From Mycobacterium sp. DL592 (GTDB taxonomy: Bacteria; Actinomycetota; Actinomycetes; Mycobacteriales; Mycobacteriaceae): DNA of 64,000 bases. The stretch spans positions 1,272,349 through 1,336,348 of the forward strand of contig NZ_CP050192.1 in NCBI RefSeq assembly GCF_011694515.1. The letters are read 5' to 3'. Under the pieces are notes generated by a model, which was not told where the DNA came from, ran no database searches, and saw only the letters and a program-made list of their open reading frames with translations. Shown piece after piece: positions 7,561-15,982 of the stretch. The position numbers and the translations under genes were made by a program. The number at the start of each line of letters is the position of its first letter. The first letter of the stretch is position 1.

Positions 7561-8043
7561 ATGCGCATGTCGGCTAAAGCGGAGTACGCCGTTCGCGCTA
7601 TGACACAGCTGGCCTCGGTCGAGACCGGAGTTCTGGTCAAGACCGAGGACCTGGCCAGGGCCCAGGGGATTCCCGCCCAGTTCCTCGTCGACATTCTGTC
7701 TGCCCTGCGCACCGATCGGCTGGTCCGCAGCCACCGCGGCCGCGACGGCGGCTACGAACTGGCCCGCCCGGCCGACGAGATCAGCGTGGCCGACGTCCTG
7801 AGATGTATCGACGGCCCACTGGCCAGCGTGCGCGACATCGGTCTCGGCGACCTGCCCTACACCGGGCCGACGAAAGCGCTGACCGACGTGTGGCGCGCAT
7901 TGCGGGCCAGCATGCGCTCGGTGCTCGAAGAGACCAGTCTGGCCGACGTGGCCGCCGGAACGCTTCCCGAGCACGTCGCCACCATGGCCCGCGACTACCT
8001 CAAGCAGGAGAACCGGCGCGGACACAACAGCGGGGTGTCGTAG
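7561..8043 (+). CDS. Rrf2/CymR-family transcriptional regulator (Rv1287-like)
   Basis: A 160-residue DNA-binding protein. The N-terminal winged helix begins [18 protein letters not shown], the usual Rrf2 start, with recognition-helix segment [19 protein letters not shown] and wing [15 protein letters not shown] (about 39-70). It lacks the three-cysteine Fe-S cluster of IscR/NsrR (only one Cys, in LRCIDG), so it resembles CymR-like sulfur regulators. The M. tuberculosis orthologue by position, Rv1287, directly follows cysNC. Here it is about 5.4 kb further on because cysQ, the hydrolase and the secreted triplet intervene. Control of the cys operon is an inference from that synteny. Confidence 0.9.
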   Translation: MRMSAKAEYAVRAMTQLASVETGVLVKTEDLARAQGIPAQFLVDILSALRTDRLVRSHRGRDGGYELARPADEISVADVLRCIDGPLASVRDIGLGDLPYTGPTKALTDVWRALRASMRSVLEETSLADVAAGTLPEHVATMARDYLKQENRRGHNSGVS

Positions 8044-8048
8044 CTCTG

Positions 8049-9170
8049 ATGGCCACCCAAACCCGTGTCGAGAAGCTGGGCAATATCGGGCCGAACTGGT
8101 TCGCGTCGGTGATGGGCACCGGCATCGTGGCGACCGCCGGGGCCACGCTTCCTATCCACGTCCGCGGACTGCAGGTCTTCACCGAGGTGGTGTGGGTGAT
8201 CGCGGCCGTGCTGCTGGCCGTGCTGCTCGCGGTGGTGGGTGGGCACTGGTTGCGGCATCCGACCACGGCGCGCACCCACGCCCGCAATCCGCAGATGGCC
8301 CACTTCTACGGCGCGGCGCCGATGGCGCTGATGACAGTGGGCTCCGGTGCGCTGCTGTCCGGCCACGCCGTGATCGGACAACGGCTGGCCGTCGACCTGG
8401 CCTGGGTGTTGTGGACCGCCGGCACCATCGGCGGTCTGTTCACCGCGGTGAGTATCCCGTTCCTGATGTTCACCCAGCACAACGTCGAACCCGACGCCGC
8501 GTTCGGCGGCTGGCTGATGCCGATCGTGCCGCCCATGGTCTCGGCGGCCGCCGGTGCGCTGCTGATACCGCACATGGCGCCGGGCACCGGGCGCACCACC
8601 ATGTTCTACGGCTGCTATGCGCTGTTCGGGCTGTCACTGGTGGCGGCGTTCATCATCATCTCGATGATCTGGAGCAGGCTCGCGCTCTACGGAACCTCGG
8701 GCACCACACGGGTCCCCACGTTGTGGATCGTGCTCGGCCCGCTGGGCCAATCCATCACGGCGGCAGGACTTTTGGGCATCAACGCAAGCTTGGCCGTCGG
8801 CCCCGAACTGGCCGGCAACTTCAACGCGTTCGCGATCCTGTTCGGGGTGCCGGTGTGGGGATTCGCCGTGCTGTGGATCGCCCTGGCCGCCGCGCTGACG
8901 GTGCGCACGCTGATGCGCGGAATGCCGTTCGCGCTGACCTGGTGGAGCCTGACGTTCCCGGTGGGCACCTTCGTCACCGGCACCACCCAGCTCGCCGTGC
9001 ACACCTCGCTGCCGGCGTTCAAGATCGCCGCGGCGCTGGCGTATGCGGGGCTGCTGTGTACGTGGCTGCTGGTGGCGGTGCGCACCACCCGCGGCAGCGT
9101 GCGCGGCAACCTGCTGAGCCCGCCGCCGAACCCCGGCCCGGTGCGGGCCAGCAAGGACCCCGTCGCCTGA
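8049..9170 (+). CDS. TDT/SLAC1-family membrane transporter (TehA/Mae1-like)
   Basis: A 373-residue integral membrane protein with about 10 predicted hydrophobic helices. The N-terminal GPNWFASVMGTGI is the family hallmark of tellurite-resistance/dicarboxylate (TDT) transporters, and FPVGTF lies in a late helix. Such proteins are anion channels or exporters (malate, sulfite, chloride). The start is ATG 8049, 5 bases after the regulator's stop, so the two are very probably co-transcribed. Given the Rrf2 partner and the sulfur genes upstream, sulfite export (as for SSU1) is one possibility, but the sequence does not fix the substrate. Confidence 0.88.
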   Translation: MATQTRVEKLGNIGPNWFASVMGTGIVATAGATLPIHVRGLQVFTEVVWVIAAVLLAVLLAVVGGHWLRHPTTARTHARNPQMAHFYGAAPMALMTVGSGALLSGHAVIGQRLAVDLAWVLWTAGTIGGLFTAVSIPFLMFTQHNVEPDAAFGGWLMPIVPPMVSAAAGALLIPHMAPGTGRTTMFYGCYALFGLSLVAAFIIISMIWSRLALYGTSGTTRVPTLWIVLGPLGQSITAAGLLGINASLAVGPELAGNFNAFAILFGVPVWGFAVLWIALAAALTVRTLMRGMPFALTWWSLTFPVGTFVTGTTQLAVHTSLPAFKIAAALAYAGLLCTWLLVAVRTTRGSVRGNLLSPPPNPGPVRASKDPVA

Positions 9171-9177
9171 CCCCCGA

Positions 9178-9591
9178 TCACTTTCGGGCGGTCAGCTCCA
9201 GTGCGATGTTGTCGGGGTCACGAAACTCCAGAATGTAGGAAGGGCCGATGTCCTTGACCGGTTCATGGGCAATCCCCAGCTCGTCGAGATGCGCTGCCGC
9301 GTGGTCCAAGTCAGCCTTGCTGGACACCCCGAAGGCAATGTGGTCCAGGCCCACGTGGTCGGTGTCGAAGGTGCCGGTCCCGACCGGGCGCAACCCCAGC
9401 AGTGCCTCGCCCATGTCGTAGATGATGCCGCCGAACAGAAACCACAGCCGTTCCCGGGTGGCGGCGTCTGCGTCGGGCAGCAGCTCGGCGTACACCGGCC
9501 ACCCGAAGACGCTGTCGTAGAAGCGTCGCGACCGGTCGATGTCGGTGACCGTGAGGCGCACATGAGCAATAGCGGTGGTGCTGATGGCCAT
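9178..9591 (-). CDS. VOC-family (glyoxalase/bleomycin-resistance fold) protein
   Basis: A 137-residue single-module vicinal-oxygen-chelate protein. Metal or substrate ligands are placed as in the family: HVRLTVTDIDRSRRFYDSVFGW at the start (His about residue 10), HIAFGVSSKADLDHAAAHL in the middle, and EFRDPDNIALEL near the C-terminus, where the Glu is the usual last ligand. It could be a glyoxalase, dioxygenase or resistance-type protein; the substrate cannot be told. Convergent with the transporter and divergent from the LLM oxidoreductase. Confidence 0.85.
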   Translation of the reverse strand: MAISTTAIAHVRLTVTDIDRSRRFYDSVFGWPVYAELLPDADAATRERLWFLFGGIIYDMGEALLGLRPVGTGTFDTDHVGLDHIAFGVSSKADLDHAAAHLDELGIAHEPVKDIGPSYILEFRDPDNIALELTARK

Positions 9592-9657
9592 GCCGACATC
9601 GTGCCACTAGCCGGGATCGGCGTGGCGGCCGTCGCCGGGCGTGCCAGAATCGCGAAC

Positions 9658-10551
9658 GTGCAGATTGGCATGACGCTGCCGGTGATGGAGCCGGACCTCG
9701 ACGCAGACATCTTGAAGCGCTGGGCCAAGGCCGTCGACGAGGGGCCGTTCTCCTCGCTGTGCTGGGGCGAGCGCATCGCGTTCGGCAACCCTGACTCACT
9801 GACACTGCTGGGTGCACTGTCCGCGTGGACCGACCGGGTGCCGTTGGTCACCACGGTGGTGGTGCCGCAACTACACGACCCGGTGATGCTGGCCAAGCAG
9901 CTGGCCACCGGCGACATGCTGTGCGGTGGACGGCTGACCGTGGGCATCGGCGTCGGCGGCCGCGAGGAGGACTACCGCGCGGTGGGGGCGGACCCCAAGA
10001 CCCAGACCATGCGTGAGATGGCCGAGCGGGTGGCGGTGATGCAGCGGATCTGGTCGGGGGAGAAGATCACCGAGTCGGTGCTGCCGGTCGGCCCGCGGCC
10101 CGCACAACACGGCGGCCCGCGGCTGCTCGTCGGCACCATCGGACCCAAGACGATCCGCAGCGCCGTGCCGTGGGCCGACGGACTGGCCGGAATCACCCTC
10201 GACCTCGACCTCGACAAGCAGGACCAGCTGTTCGACGTGGCTCGCACCGCGTGGGCGCAGGCCGGCAAGCCCGAACCCCATCTGGCGACCTCGTTCTGGT
10301 TCGCGCTCGGTGACGGCGACGCCCCGCGCACCCAGGTGCACAAGCACCTTCGGCACTACATGAACTGGATCCCGGCCGAGTACGTCGACGCGATGGCCCC
10401 CACCACCGGCTGGGCCGGCACCGACGAGGAACTCGTCGCGACACTGAAGGGGTTCGCCTCGATCGGCACCACCGAGGTGCACCTGATCCCCACCAGCTCC
10501 GACATCGACCAACTGCGTCGGGTGGCCGACCTGGTCTCCGACGTCGGCTGA
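9658..10551 (+). CDS. LLM-class (luciferase-like, probably F420-dependent) oxidoreductase
   Basis: A 297-residue TIM-barrel protein. Start GTG 9658 gives MQIGMTLPVMEPDLDADIL, the usual first beta strand. Hallmarks are PLVTTVVVPQLHDPVMLAKQ, then GGRLTVGIGVGGREEDY (the family GRxxxGVGxG motif), then a C-terminal helix with TTEVHLIPTSSD. Most mycobacterial members use reduced coenzyme F420. It is followed 15 bases later by the lactate-monooxygenase-like gene and then by an FMN-binding gene, so three flavin/deazaflavin proteins lie in a row. Substrate unknown. Confidence 0.87.
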   Translation: MQIGMTLPVMEPDLDADILKRWAKAVDEGPFSSLCWGERIAFGNPDSLTLLGALSAWTDRVPLVTTVVVPQLHDPVMLAKQLATGDMLCGGRLTVGIGVGGREEDYRAVGADPKTQTMREMAERVAVMQRIWSGEKITESVLPVGPRPAQHGGPRLLVGTIGPKTIRSAVPWADGLAGITLDLDLDKQDQLFDVARTAWAQAGKPEPHLATSFWFALGDGDAPRTQVHKHLRHYMNWIPAEYVDAMAPTTGWAGTDEELVATLKGFASIGTTEVHLIPTSSDIDQLRRVADLVSDVG

Positions 10552-10566
10552 AACGAGGCACCCGCG

Positions 10567-11736
10567 ATGACCCAGCCCTACGGCAACTATCAGATCGAGA
10601 TCTACTTCCAGGGCCTCACCGGGGTGCTTCCCAGCCTGCCGATGACATTCGGCGAGCTCGAATCTCGCGCGCAGCAAGCACTTTCGCCGTCAGTGTGGTC
10701 CTATGTCGCCGGCGGGGCCGGTGATGAACGGACCCAGAACATCAATGCCACCGCGTTCAACCAGTGGGGCCTGATCCCGCGAATGCTGGTCGGCGCCACC
10801 GAACGCGACATGTCGGTGGAACTATGGGGGCGACGCTGGCCCACCCCGCTGTTCATGGCCCCCATCGGGGTGATCGGGCTGTGCACCCAGGACCAGCACG
10901 GTGACCTCGCCGCGGCGCGGGCCGCCGCCCGCACCGGTGTTCCGCTGTGCGTCTCCACGCTCACCATGGATCCGCTGGAGGACGTCGCCGCCGAATTCGG
11001 CGCCACCCCAGGGCTTTTCCAGCTGTACACCCCGACCGACCGGGAGCTCGCCGAAAGCTTCGTGCACCGCGCCGAGGCCGCCGGCTACGCCGGCATCGTG
11101 GTCACCCTGGACACCTGGATTCCCGGCTGGCGCCCACGCGACCTGGCGACCGCCAACTTCCCGCAACTGCGCGGCAAGTGCCTGGCCAACTACATCAGCG
11201 ACCCGCACTTTCGCGCCAAGGTCGACGCCGACCTCGACGCCGACCCGCGCAACGCCGTGATGCACTGGGTCAGCGTGTTCGGAAACTCGTTGACCTGGAA
11301 CGACTTACCGTGGTTGCGGTCGCTGACGAAGCTGCCGCTGATCCTCAAGGGCATCTGCCATCCCGATGACGCCCGGCGCGCCATCGACGCCGGGGTCGAC
11401 GGCATCTACTGCTCCAACCACGGCGGCCGCCAGGCCAACGGCGGGGTGCCGGCCATCGACTGCCTGCCCGACGTGGTGGCCGCTGCCGGTGAGGTCCCCG
11501 TGCTGTTCGACTCCGGCGTGCGGTCGGGTGCCGATGTCATCAAGGCGCTGGCGCTGGGTGCCAAAGCCGTCGGGATCGGCCGGCCCTACGCCTACGGCGC
11601 GGCGCTGGCGGGCACCGACGGGATCGTGCATGTGCTGCGGTCCATGCTGGCCGAGGCCGACCTGATCATGGCCATCGACGGCTACCCGACGCTGGCCGAC
11701 CTGACGCACGAAGCGCTGCGCGCCGTGCGACAGTAG
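10567..11736 (+). CDS. Lactate 2-monooxygenase-like FMN alpha-hydroxy-acid oxidase
   Basis: A 389-residue FMN enzyme closely resembling M. smegmatis L-lactate 2-monooxygenase over its whole length. Shared landmarks are YVAGGAGDE near residue 50, [22 protein letters not shown], the FMN-binding [14 protein letters not shown] (Lys), and the catalytic His with FMN-phosphate loop in [14 protein letters not shown], then [15 protein letters not shown] and GIGRPYAYG. The predicted reaction is L-lactate + O2 to acetate + CO2 + water, or oxidation of a related 2-hydroxy acid. It is part of a same-strand run from 9658 to 12415. Confidence 0.9.
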   Translation: MTQPYGNYQIEIYFQGLTGVLPSLPMTFGELESRAQQALSPSVWSYVAGGAGDERTQNINATAFNQWGLIPRMLVGATERDMSVELWGRRWPTPLFMAPIGVIGLCTQDQHGDLAAARAAARTGVPLCVSTLTMDPLEDVAAEFGATPGLFQLYTPTDRELAESFVHRAEAAGYAGIVVTLDTWIPGWRPRDLATANFPQLRGKCLANYISDPHFRAKVDADLDADPRNAVMHWVSVFGNSLTWNDLPWLRSLTKLPLILKGICHPDDARRAIDAGVDGIYCSNHGGRQANGGVPAIDCLPDVVAAAGEVPVLFDSGVRSGADVIKALALGAKAVGIGRPYAYGAALAGTDGIVHVLRSMLAEADLIMAIDGYPTLADLTHEALRAVRQ

Positions 11737-11740
11737 GGGC

Positions 11741-12415
11741 ATGGCGCAACCCTCGACACAGGTCACCCGTCTGGCGGAGAAGCAGAACACCTCCCGTGCC
11801 CGCCTCGACGAGTTGCTCGACAGTACCCCGCTGGCCACCATCGCCCTGATCCGCGAGGGCCACCCGGTGATACTTCCTATCGGATGTGCCCGCATCGGCG
11901 ACGAACTGGTGATCCACGGATCAACCGGCTCGCCCTGGTTGCGGCAGCTCGCCGACGGCGCCCAAGCCGCGGTGTCGGTGACCGCACTGGACGGAGTTCT
12001 GGTGGCGCGCAGTGGTTTCGAATCGTCCTTCCAGTTCCGCAGCGCGGTGCTGTTCGGGACGTTCGAGGTGGTTCCCGAGGCGGACAAGGTGACCTACCTG
12101 GAGACGCTCACCGATACCTTCATCCCCGGCCGGGTGGCCGAGTTGCGGCCCAGCAACCGCAAGGAGCTCGCCGCGACCCTGGTGTTGCGGATGGCGATCG
12201 GCCAGGACAACTGGTCACTGAAAATCGGCGACGGCTGGCCCGAGGATCCCGACGAGGACGTCGCCGCCGGGGCGTGGGCCGGAATCGTCCCGCTGACAAC
12301 GGTTTACGGTGAACCACGGCGGGCTCCGGACTGTGCCGTCGACACCCCGATCCCGCCCTCGGTCAAGGCGATGGTGGGGGAGCTGTCGAACCGGCCTGGG
12401 CGGCAGATCCCCTAG
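11741..12415 (+). CDS. Pyridoxamine 5'-phosphate oxidase-fold FMN-binding protein (NimA-like)
   Basis: A 224-residue split-barrel flavoprotein. LDELLDSTPLATIALIREGHPVILPIG is the typical first barrel strand pair; HGSTGSPWLRQLADGAQAAVSVTALDG carries the FMN-phosphate contact region; SFQFRSAVLFGTFEVV is the central motif. The group includes nitroimidazole reductases and flavin-nucleotide-binding proteins of unknown role. The ATG lies 4 bases after the previous stop. Its 3' end overlaps the convergent MFS gene by about 53 bases. Confidence 0.85.
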   Translation: MAQPSTQVTRLAEKQNTSRARLDELLDSTPLATIALIREGHPVILPIGCARIGDELVIHGSTGSPWLRQLADGAQAAVSVTALDGVLVARSGFESSFQFRSAVLFGTFEVVPEADKVTYLETLTDTFIPGRVAELRPSNRKELAATLVLRMAIGQDNWSLKIGDGWPEDPDEDVAAGAWAGIVPLTTVYGEPRRAPDCAVDTPIPPSVKAMVGELSNRPGRQIP

Positions 12416-13803
12416 ACGCCGCGGTCGGCCGCAGCACCGCACTGAACGCCAGGGCGATCACGCCGATGCCGACGCAGGTCCACAACGCCGCCTGGTACGT
12501 CGAGTCCGTGCCCGAGCCAACCATGGGCCCGGCCCAGGCGAATCCCAGGGAGAAGCCAATTCCGTAGGCGGCGTTGGCAATACCGGGAAGCGCACCGGGT
12601 TCCTCCTCGGAGGCCTGCAGCACCCCCAGTGAACTCAGCGGCGTCAGTGTCACCGCGAAGCAGGTGAACCCGAAGATCACCATCAGCGCCGCCACCGCGT
12701 ACTTGTGGCCGGCGAACACCGCCATCAGCGCGACCAGCACGGTCGAGGCTGCCACCCCGGCCCGCAGTACCGTGACGAACCCGACGCGCACCGCCAGCCG
12801 GCCGATCAGCGGTGCGGTGAGCACTTGCACGATCGCACCCGGGGTGAGGAACAGCAGCGCCGTCGTCGTCGCATTGAGGCCGAATCCGGAGTCGGGATCC
12901 TCGGCCAAGCTGGGTATGACGAATCCGTTGATCACCATGAACGAGCCCATCACCAGCACGGTGACCACGAGCAACGGCCACGCTTCGCGCGTGCGCATGT
13001 AGGCGATCTCGACCACGGGGTCGTCGGTGCGGCGCGTGGAGATCAGCAGTCCGACGAACGCGACGGCGGTGATCGCCAGCCATGCCAGGGCTGGGGTGGA
13101 GTTCCAGCCGTCGTGTCCGCCGTTGGGACAGGAACAGTGTGACGCCGCCGACTGTCATCGCGATCAGTGCCCCGCCGATCCAGTCCATCCGGCCTGACCT
13201 GCGGTCCTCGGACTGGTCGGTGGGTACGGCTCGCCACACCAGGGCGAGCGCAATGACGCCGACGACCAGGATCAGACCGAAGATGGACCGGTAGCCCCAC
13301 ACGTCGGTCATCACTCCGCCGAGGAATGCGTCACCGCCGGCGACGCCGCCGTTGATCGACGCCATCACCCCGCAGCACAGGCCGAACGTCGTTCCGCTGA
13401 CTCGCGCCCGCAGAATCAGGAATGCCAACCCGTAGGTGATGTTCGCCGTGCCCTGCAGGAATCGCCCGACGATCACGATGGGCAGCGACGTGCTCAGGCA
13501 CAGCACGGTGCCGATGCACACCACGACGAGAATGCCGATCAGCACCCGCTTTCGGCCGATGTAGTCGCTCCAGCGGATTAATACCACGTTGGCGATCGCC
13601 CCGGCCAGATAGAACGGTGTCGAGATGGCCGCGAACGCGCCGGGGCCCAGCGTCTCGTTGATGTCGCGGACCGCTGGGGCCAGCATGGTGGCGTTCAGCG
13701 AGAACGACATGACCGCGAAAACCAGTGCCGCGACGAGGAATGCGATCTGGCGAGGGGTCAGCGTATCGATCTCAGAGGTAGCCGGTGCGGGTTGGTGGCT
13801 CAC
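12363..13803 (-). pseudogene. MFS drug-efflux-type transporter, frameshifted
   Basis: Read with one frame change, this is a roughly 480-residue major-facilitator protein. The first part (from 13803) shows MFS motif A (RWSDYIGRKRVLIG) and continues to GGVTLFLSQ. Sense is then lost until the frame shifts by one near 13118-13123, after which GHDGWNSTPALAWLA and the remaining helices (VVEIAYMRTREAWPLL onwards) are intact to the stop at 12363. One extra base (or two missing) in a CCGC/GGCGG stretch explains it. Everything else looks undamaged, so a recent mutation or a sequencing error is likely. Motif A and 12-14 helices indicate proton-driven export; the substrate is unknown. Confidence 0.8.
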
Positions 13804-13863
13804 GGCTTGCTCTCCTCAGGCCAGGGGCACCCTCAGCCCGGCGGCTGGGGAGATCGTATGCGA

Positions 13864-14013
13864 TCAGCGGCGATTCCACGGTCTGAGCAGTGTCCGCCAC
13901 ATCTTGCGAAAGCCCTCGGGGAACACCACGTCCTCACCGCGCTCGGCTTCCAGGCGCGCTCTTTCGCGCTCCTCGAAGCTCTTGCGGCGGGCGTCGTCGT
14001 CGTCGGTGGCCAT
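13864..14013 (-). CDS. Small charged protein, 49 residues, unknown function
   Basis: A short frame between the MFS gene and the P450. It starts at ATG 14013 (MATDDDDARRKSFEERERA) and ends with FPEGFRKMWRTLLRPWNRR and a TGA at 13864-13866. It is strongly amphipathic: an acidic start, an Arg/Glu helix, then a Trp/Arg-rich tail. No clear Shine-Dalgarno is visible. The structured composition, third-position G/C bias and proper stop suggest a real small protein rather than chance, but I recognise no family. Confidence 0.5.
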   Translation of the reverse strand: MATDDDDARRKSFEERERARLEAERGEDVVFPEGFRKMWRTLLRPWNRR

Positions 14014-14056
14014 CGTTTGTCACGCTAGCCGATGACGTGGTCGGTGGGTCGGGGAA

Positions 14057-15232
14057 TCACCAGGTGACGAGAAGCGGCACCAAGCCGTGCGACAGCGAGT
14101 GGAAACCGGTGCCCATGACCGAGAGGTCACCAGCCAGTGCAAGGCGGGGAAACCTCGGAATCAATTGGGAGAAAACAATTTTCAGCTCCATTCGGGCCAG
14201 AGCCGCGCCGATGCAGTAGTGCGCGCCGTAGCCGAAGCCGACGTGGGCGGCCCCGGTCCGGAACAGATCGGCCCGGTAGGGGTCCGGGAAGGCGGCGGGG
14301 TCGTGGTTGGCCGAGCCGGGGTCGAGCAGGACCAGATCGCCGGCCCGGATGGTCACCGCGCCGACTTCGATGTCGTCGCGCGCGTAGCGGGGCACCCCGA
14401 TCCCGCCGGGCATCCCGGCTCGCAACAGCTCCTCGACGGCCTTGGGGATCAGCCCCGGGGAGTCCAGCAGCAGCTGCCACTGGTCGCGATCGCTGAGCAG
14501 CAGCAGCGACTGCAGCCAGATCTGCATCACCGTGGTTTCGTGCCCGGCGAACAACAGCTGCATCCCCAGCGTGGCGACCTCGAGGTCGGACAGGTCCGGC
14601 TCGTCGCACAACCGGGAGATGACGTCGTCGCCCGGGTCGTTGCGCTTGGCCGCCACCAGCTCCATGCCGTAACCCAACAGTGAGACAAGGCCGTTCTCCG
14701 ACACCGCGTCGTCGGGGGAGAAGGCGGCTTCTTCAACCCAGAGTCGGAAGCGGTCCCGGTCGGAATAGGGCACGCCGAGCAGATCGCAGATGACCAGCAC
14801 GGGGAACGGCTGGGCCAGGCTGGTGAGCAGGTCGGCGGGCGGACCGTGACGTTCCATGTCGTCGAGCAGGGCGGCGCACTGCCGCTCGAGCTTGGGTTGC
14901 AGTTCCCGCATGTGCTTGGGGGAGAAGTGCGGCTGCAGCAGCTGCCGCATGCGGGCGTGGTCGGCGGGTTCGGTGTCGAAGTCGCCGATCGGTCCGCCGA
15001 AGAGCGCCGATGTCCGGCTGCGCGGCGCATTGGCGGGGTCGCGATGGGTGCGGCCAAGGCGGTCGTCGTCCATCAACCGGCGCACTTCGGCGTACCCGGT
15101 GACGAGCCAGGCCTCGTCGCCGACCACGGTCAGTACCTTGTGGATCGGACCGCGGGCCTGCAGAGCCTTCAGTTCCTCGGACGACCGCAGCGGATGGTCC
15201 TGGCGGAATGGCAGCTGTACGGATGCGGTCAT
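14057..15232 (-). CDS. Cytochrome P450
   Basis: A 391-residue soluble bacterial P450. Landmarks in order: the I-helix oxygen-activation motif FAGHETT (about residue 227), the K-helix with KAVEELLR, and the heme-ligand loop FGYGAHYCIGAALARMEL (Cys about 340), where the Cys is the axial thiolate. Redox partners are not encoded nearby. The gene is transcribed away from the hemophore-like gene and the Pfa-type operon. A role in tailoring that operon's product is conceivable but unsupported beyond proximity. Substrate unknown. Confidence 0.93.
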   Translation of the reverse strand: MTASVQLPFRQDHPLRSSEELKALQARGPIHKVLTVVGDEAWLVTGYAEVRRLMDDDRLGRTHRDPANAPRSRTSALFGGPIGDFDTEPADHARMRQLLQPHFSPKHMRELQPKLERQCAALLDDMERHGPPADLLTSLAQPFPVLVICDLLGVPYSDRDRFRLWVEEAAFSPDDAVSENGLVSLLGYGMELVAAKRNDPGDDVISRLCDEPDLSDLEVATLGMQLLFAGHETTVMQIWLQSLLLLSDRDQWQLLLDSPGLIPKAVEELLRAGMPGGIGVPRYARDDIEVGAVTIRAGDLVLLDPGSANHDPAAFPDPYRADLFRTGAAHVGFGYGAHYCIGAALARMELKIVFSQLIPRFPRLALAGDLSVMGTGFHSLSHGLVPLLVTW

Positions 15233-15433
15233 GTGTGTCCTTCGGTGACGACGTCAGGGACCTGTGCTCGACGGTAGAACACGGACAAGACTTTTGGAAC
15301 TGCCAGTCTCGTTTCGCTGGTGGCGGAGAAATCTGTCGGTCGCGTGATTTTCCGCCCTGAGAATTCGCTGTGATGCTTAACTGGCGCGCATCCAACACAT
15401 CGCAAGGTTTTTCATAGGGAAGGTCACGTGCCG

Positions 15434-15796
15434 ATGACGCCTGCACGCTGGTTCCGAAGTGCCGTCGTCGCCGCGGGCCTGATCACCGCCGTCCCACTGG
15501 CGCTGGCCGCAACGGCGGCAGCCGATCCGATTACCGACGCGCTTGCTACTACGCCATGTAGCTACGCACAGGTCACCGCCGCGCTCAAGGCGCAGGCGCC
15601 GTCGCTGAGTCTGCAGCTCGCCTACCGGCCGGATATGCAGGCCAACCTGCAGCAATTCCTGGCGCTGCCGGTGGATCAGCGCCAGCAGCAGATCGCCCAG
15701 CAGCAGTCGACGGTGGATCCCCAGACCGAGGCCATGCTCGCGGCGGTCGTCGGTCCAGCGGTCACCAAAGTCGCAAACACCTGTATGAACTACTGA
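15434..15796 (+). CDS. Secreted hemophore-related protein (Rv1174c/TB8.4-like family)
   Basis: A 120-residue exported protein. Signal peptide MTPARWFRSAVVAAGLITA with cleavage near ATAAADP. The mature part has the family pattern seen in M. tuberculosis TB8.4 (Rv1174c): TTPCSYAQVTAALKAQAP at the start, a QFLALPVDQRQQQIA-type helix, and a C-terminal C-M-N-Y, so one disulfide between two conserved Cys. Some relatives bind heme, hence the name; heme binding here is not proven. AGGGAAGG at 15416-15423 is the Shine-Dalgarno. A GTG at 15428 (4 bases away) competes with ATG 15434 (10 bases away), so the start is uncertain by two codons. By synteny it corresponds to Rv1291c. Confidence 0.82.
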   Translation: MTPARWFRSAVVAAGLITAVPLALAATAAADPITDALATTPCSYAQVTAALKAQAPSLSLQLAYRPDMQANLQQFLALPVDQRQQQIAQQQSTVDPQTEAMLAAVVGPAVTKVANTCMNY

Positions 15797-15815
15797 CGCG
15801 CGCCACCGCGGCGGG

Positions 15816-15846
15816 GTCGGTGATTTCTTACGGAAATCACCCCGAC
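15816..15846 (+). terminator. Intrinsic terminator after the hemophore-like gene
   Basis: A 9-bp stem GGTGATTTC/GAAATCACC around a TTACG loop, extended by GTC/GAC with a 2-base bulge, then ATGCGTTTTC. It isolates the hemophore-like gene from the operon that starts at 15983. Confidence 0.65.
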
Positions 15847-15926
15847 ATGCGTTTTCAGCAACACGTAAGTCTGGTTACGGGGTACCGTGATTCACAGGGT
15901 TACCGGCTGGTAAGGGGGGCCGGGAT

Positions 15927-15940
15927 AAGAACGTGTTCTA
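15927..15940. promoter_or_regulatory. KstR-like operator before the Pfa-type operon
   Basis: AAGAACGTGTTCTA has AGAAC and GTTCT arms around GT. It fits the KstR consensus TnnAACnnGTTnnA at 7 of its 8 fixed positions (first base A instead of T). It lies 42 bases before the ATG of the first gene of the operon, where a repressor would block transcription. KstR is the mycobacterial TetR-type repressor of cholesterol/lipid catabolism; its binding here is inference. Confidence 0.5.
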
Positions 15941-15982
15941 AAACGGCCTCACGCTCACGTTAATTGGTTAAAGTGCGTCACC

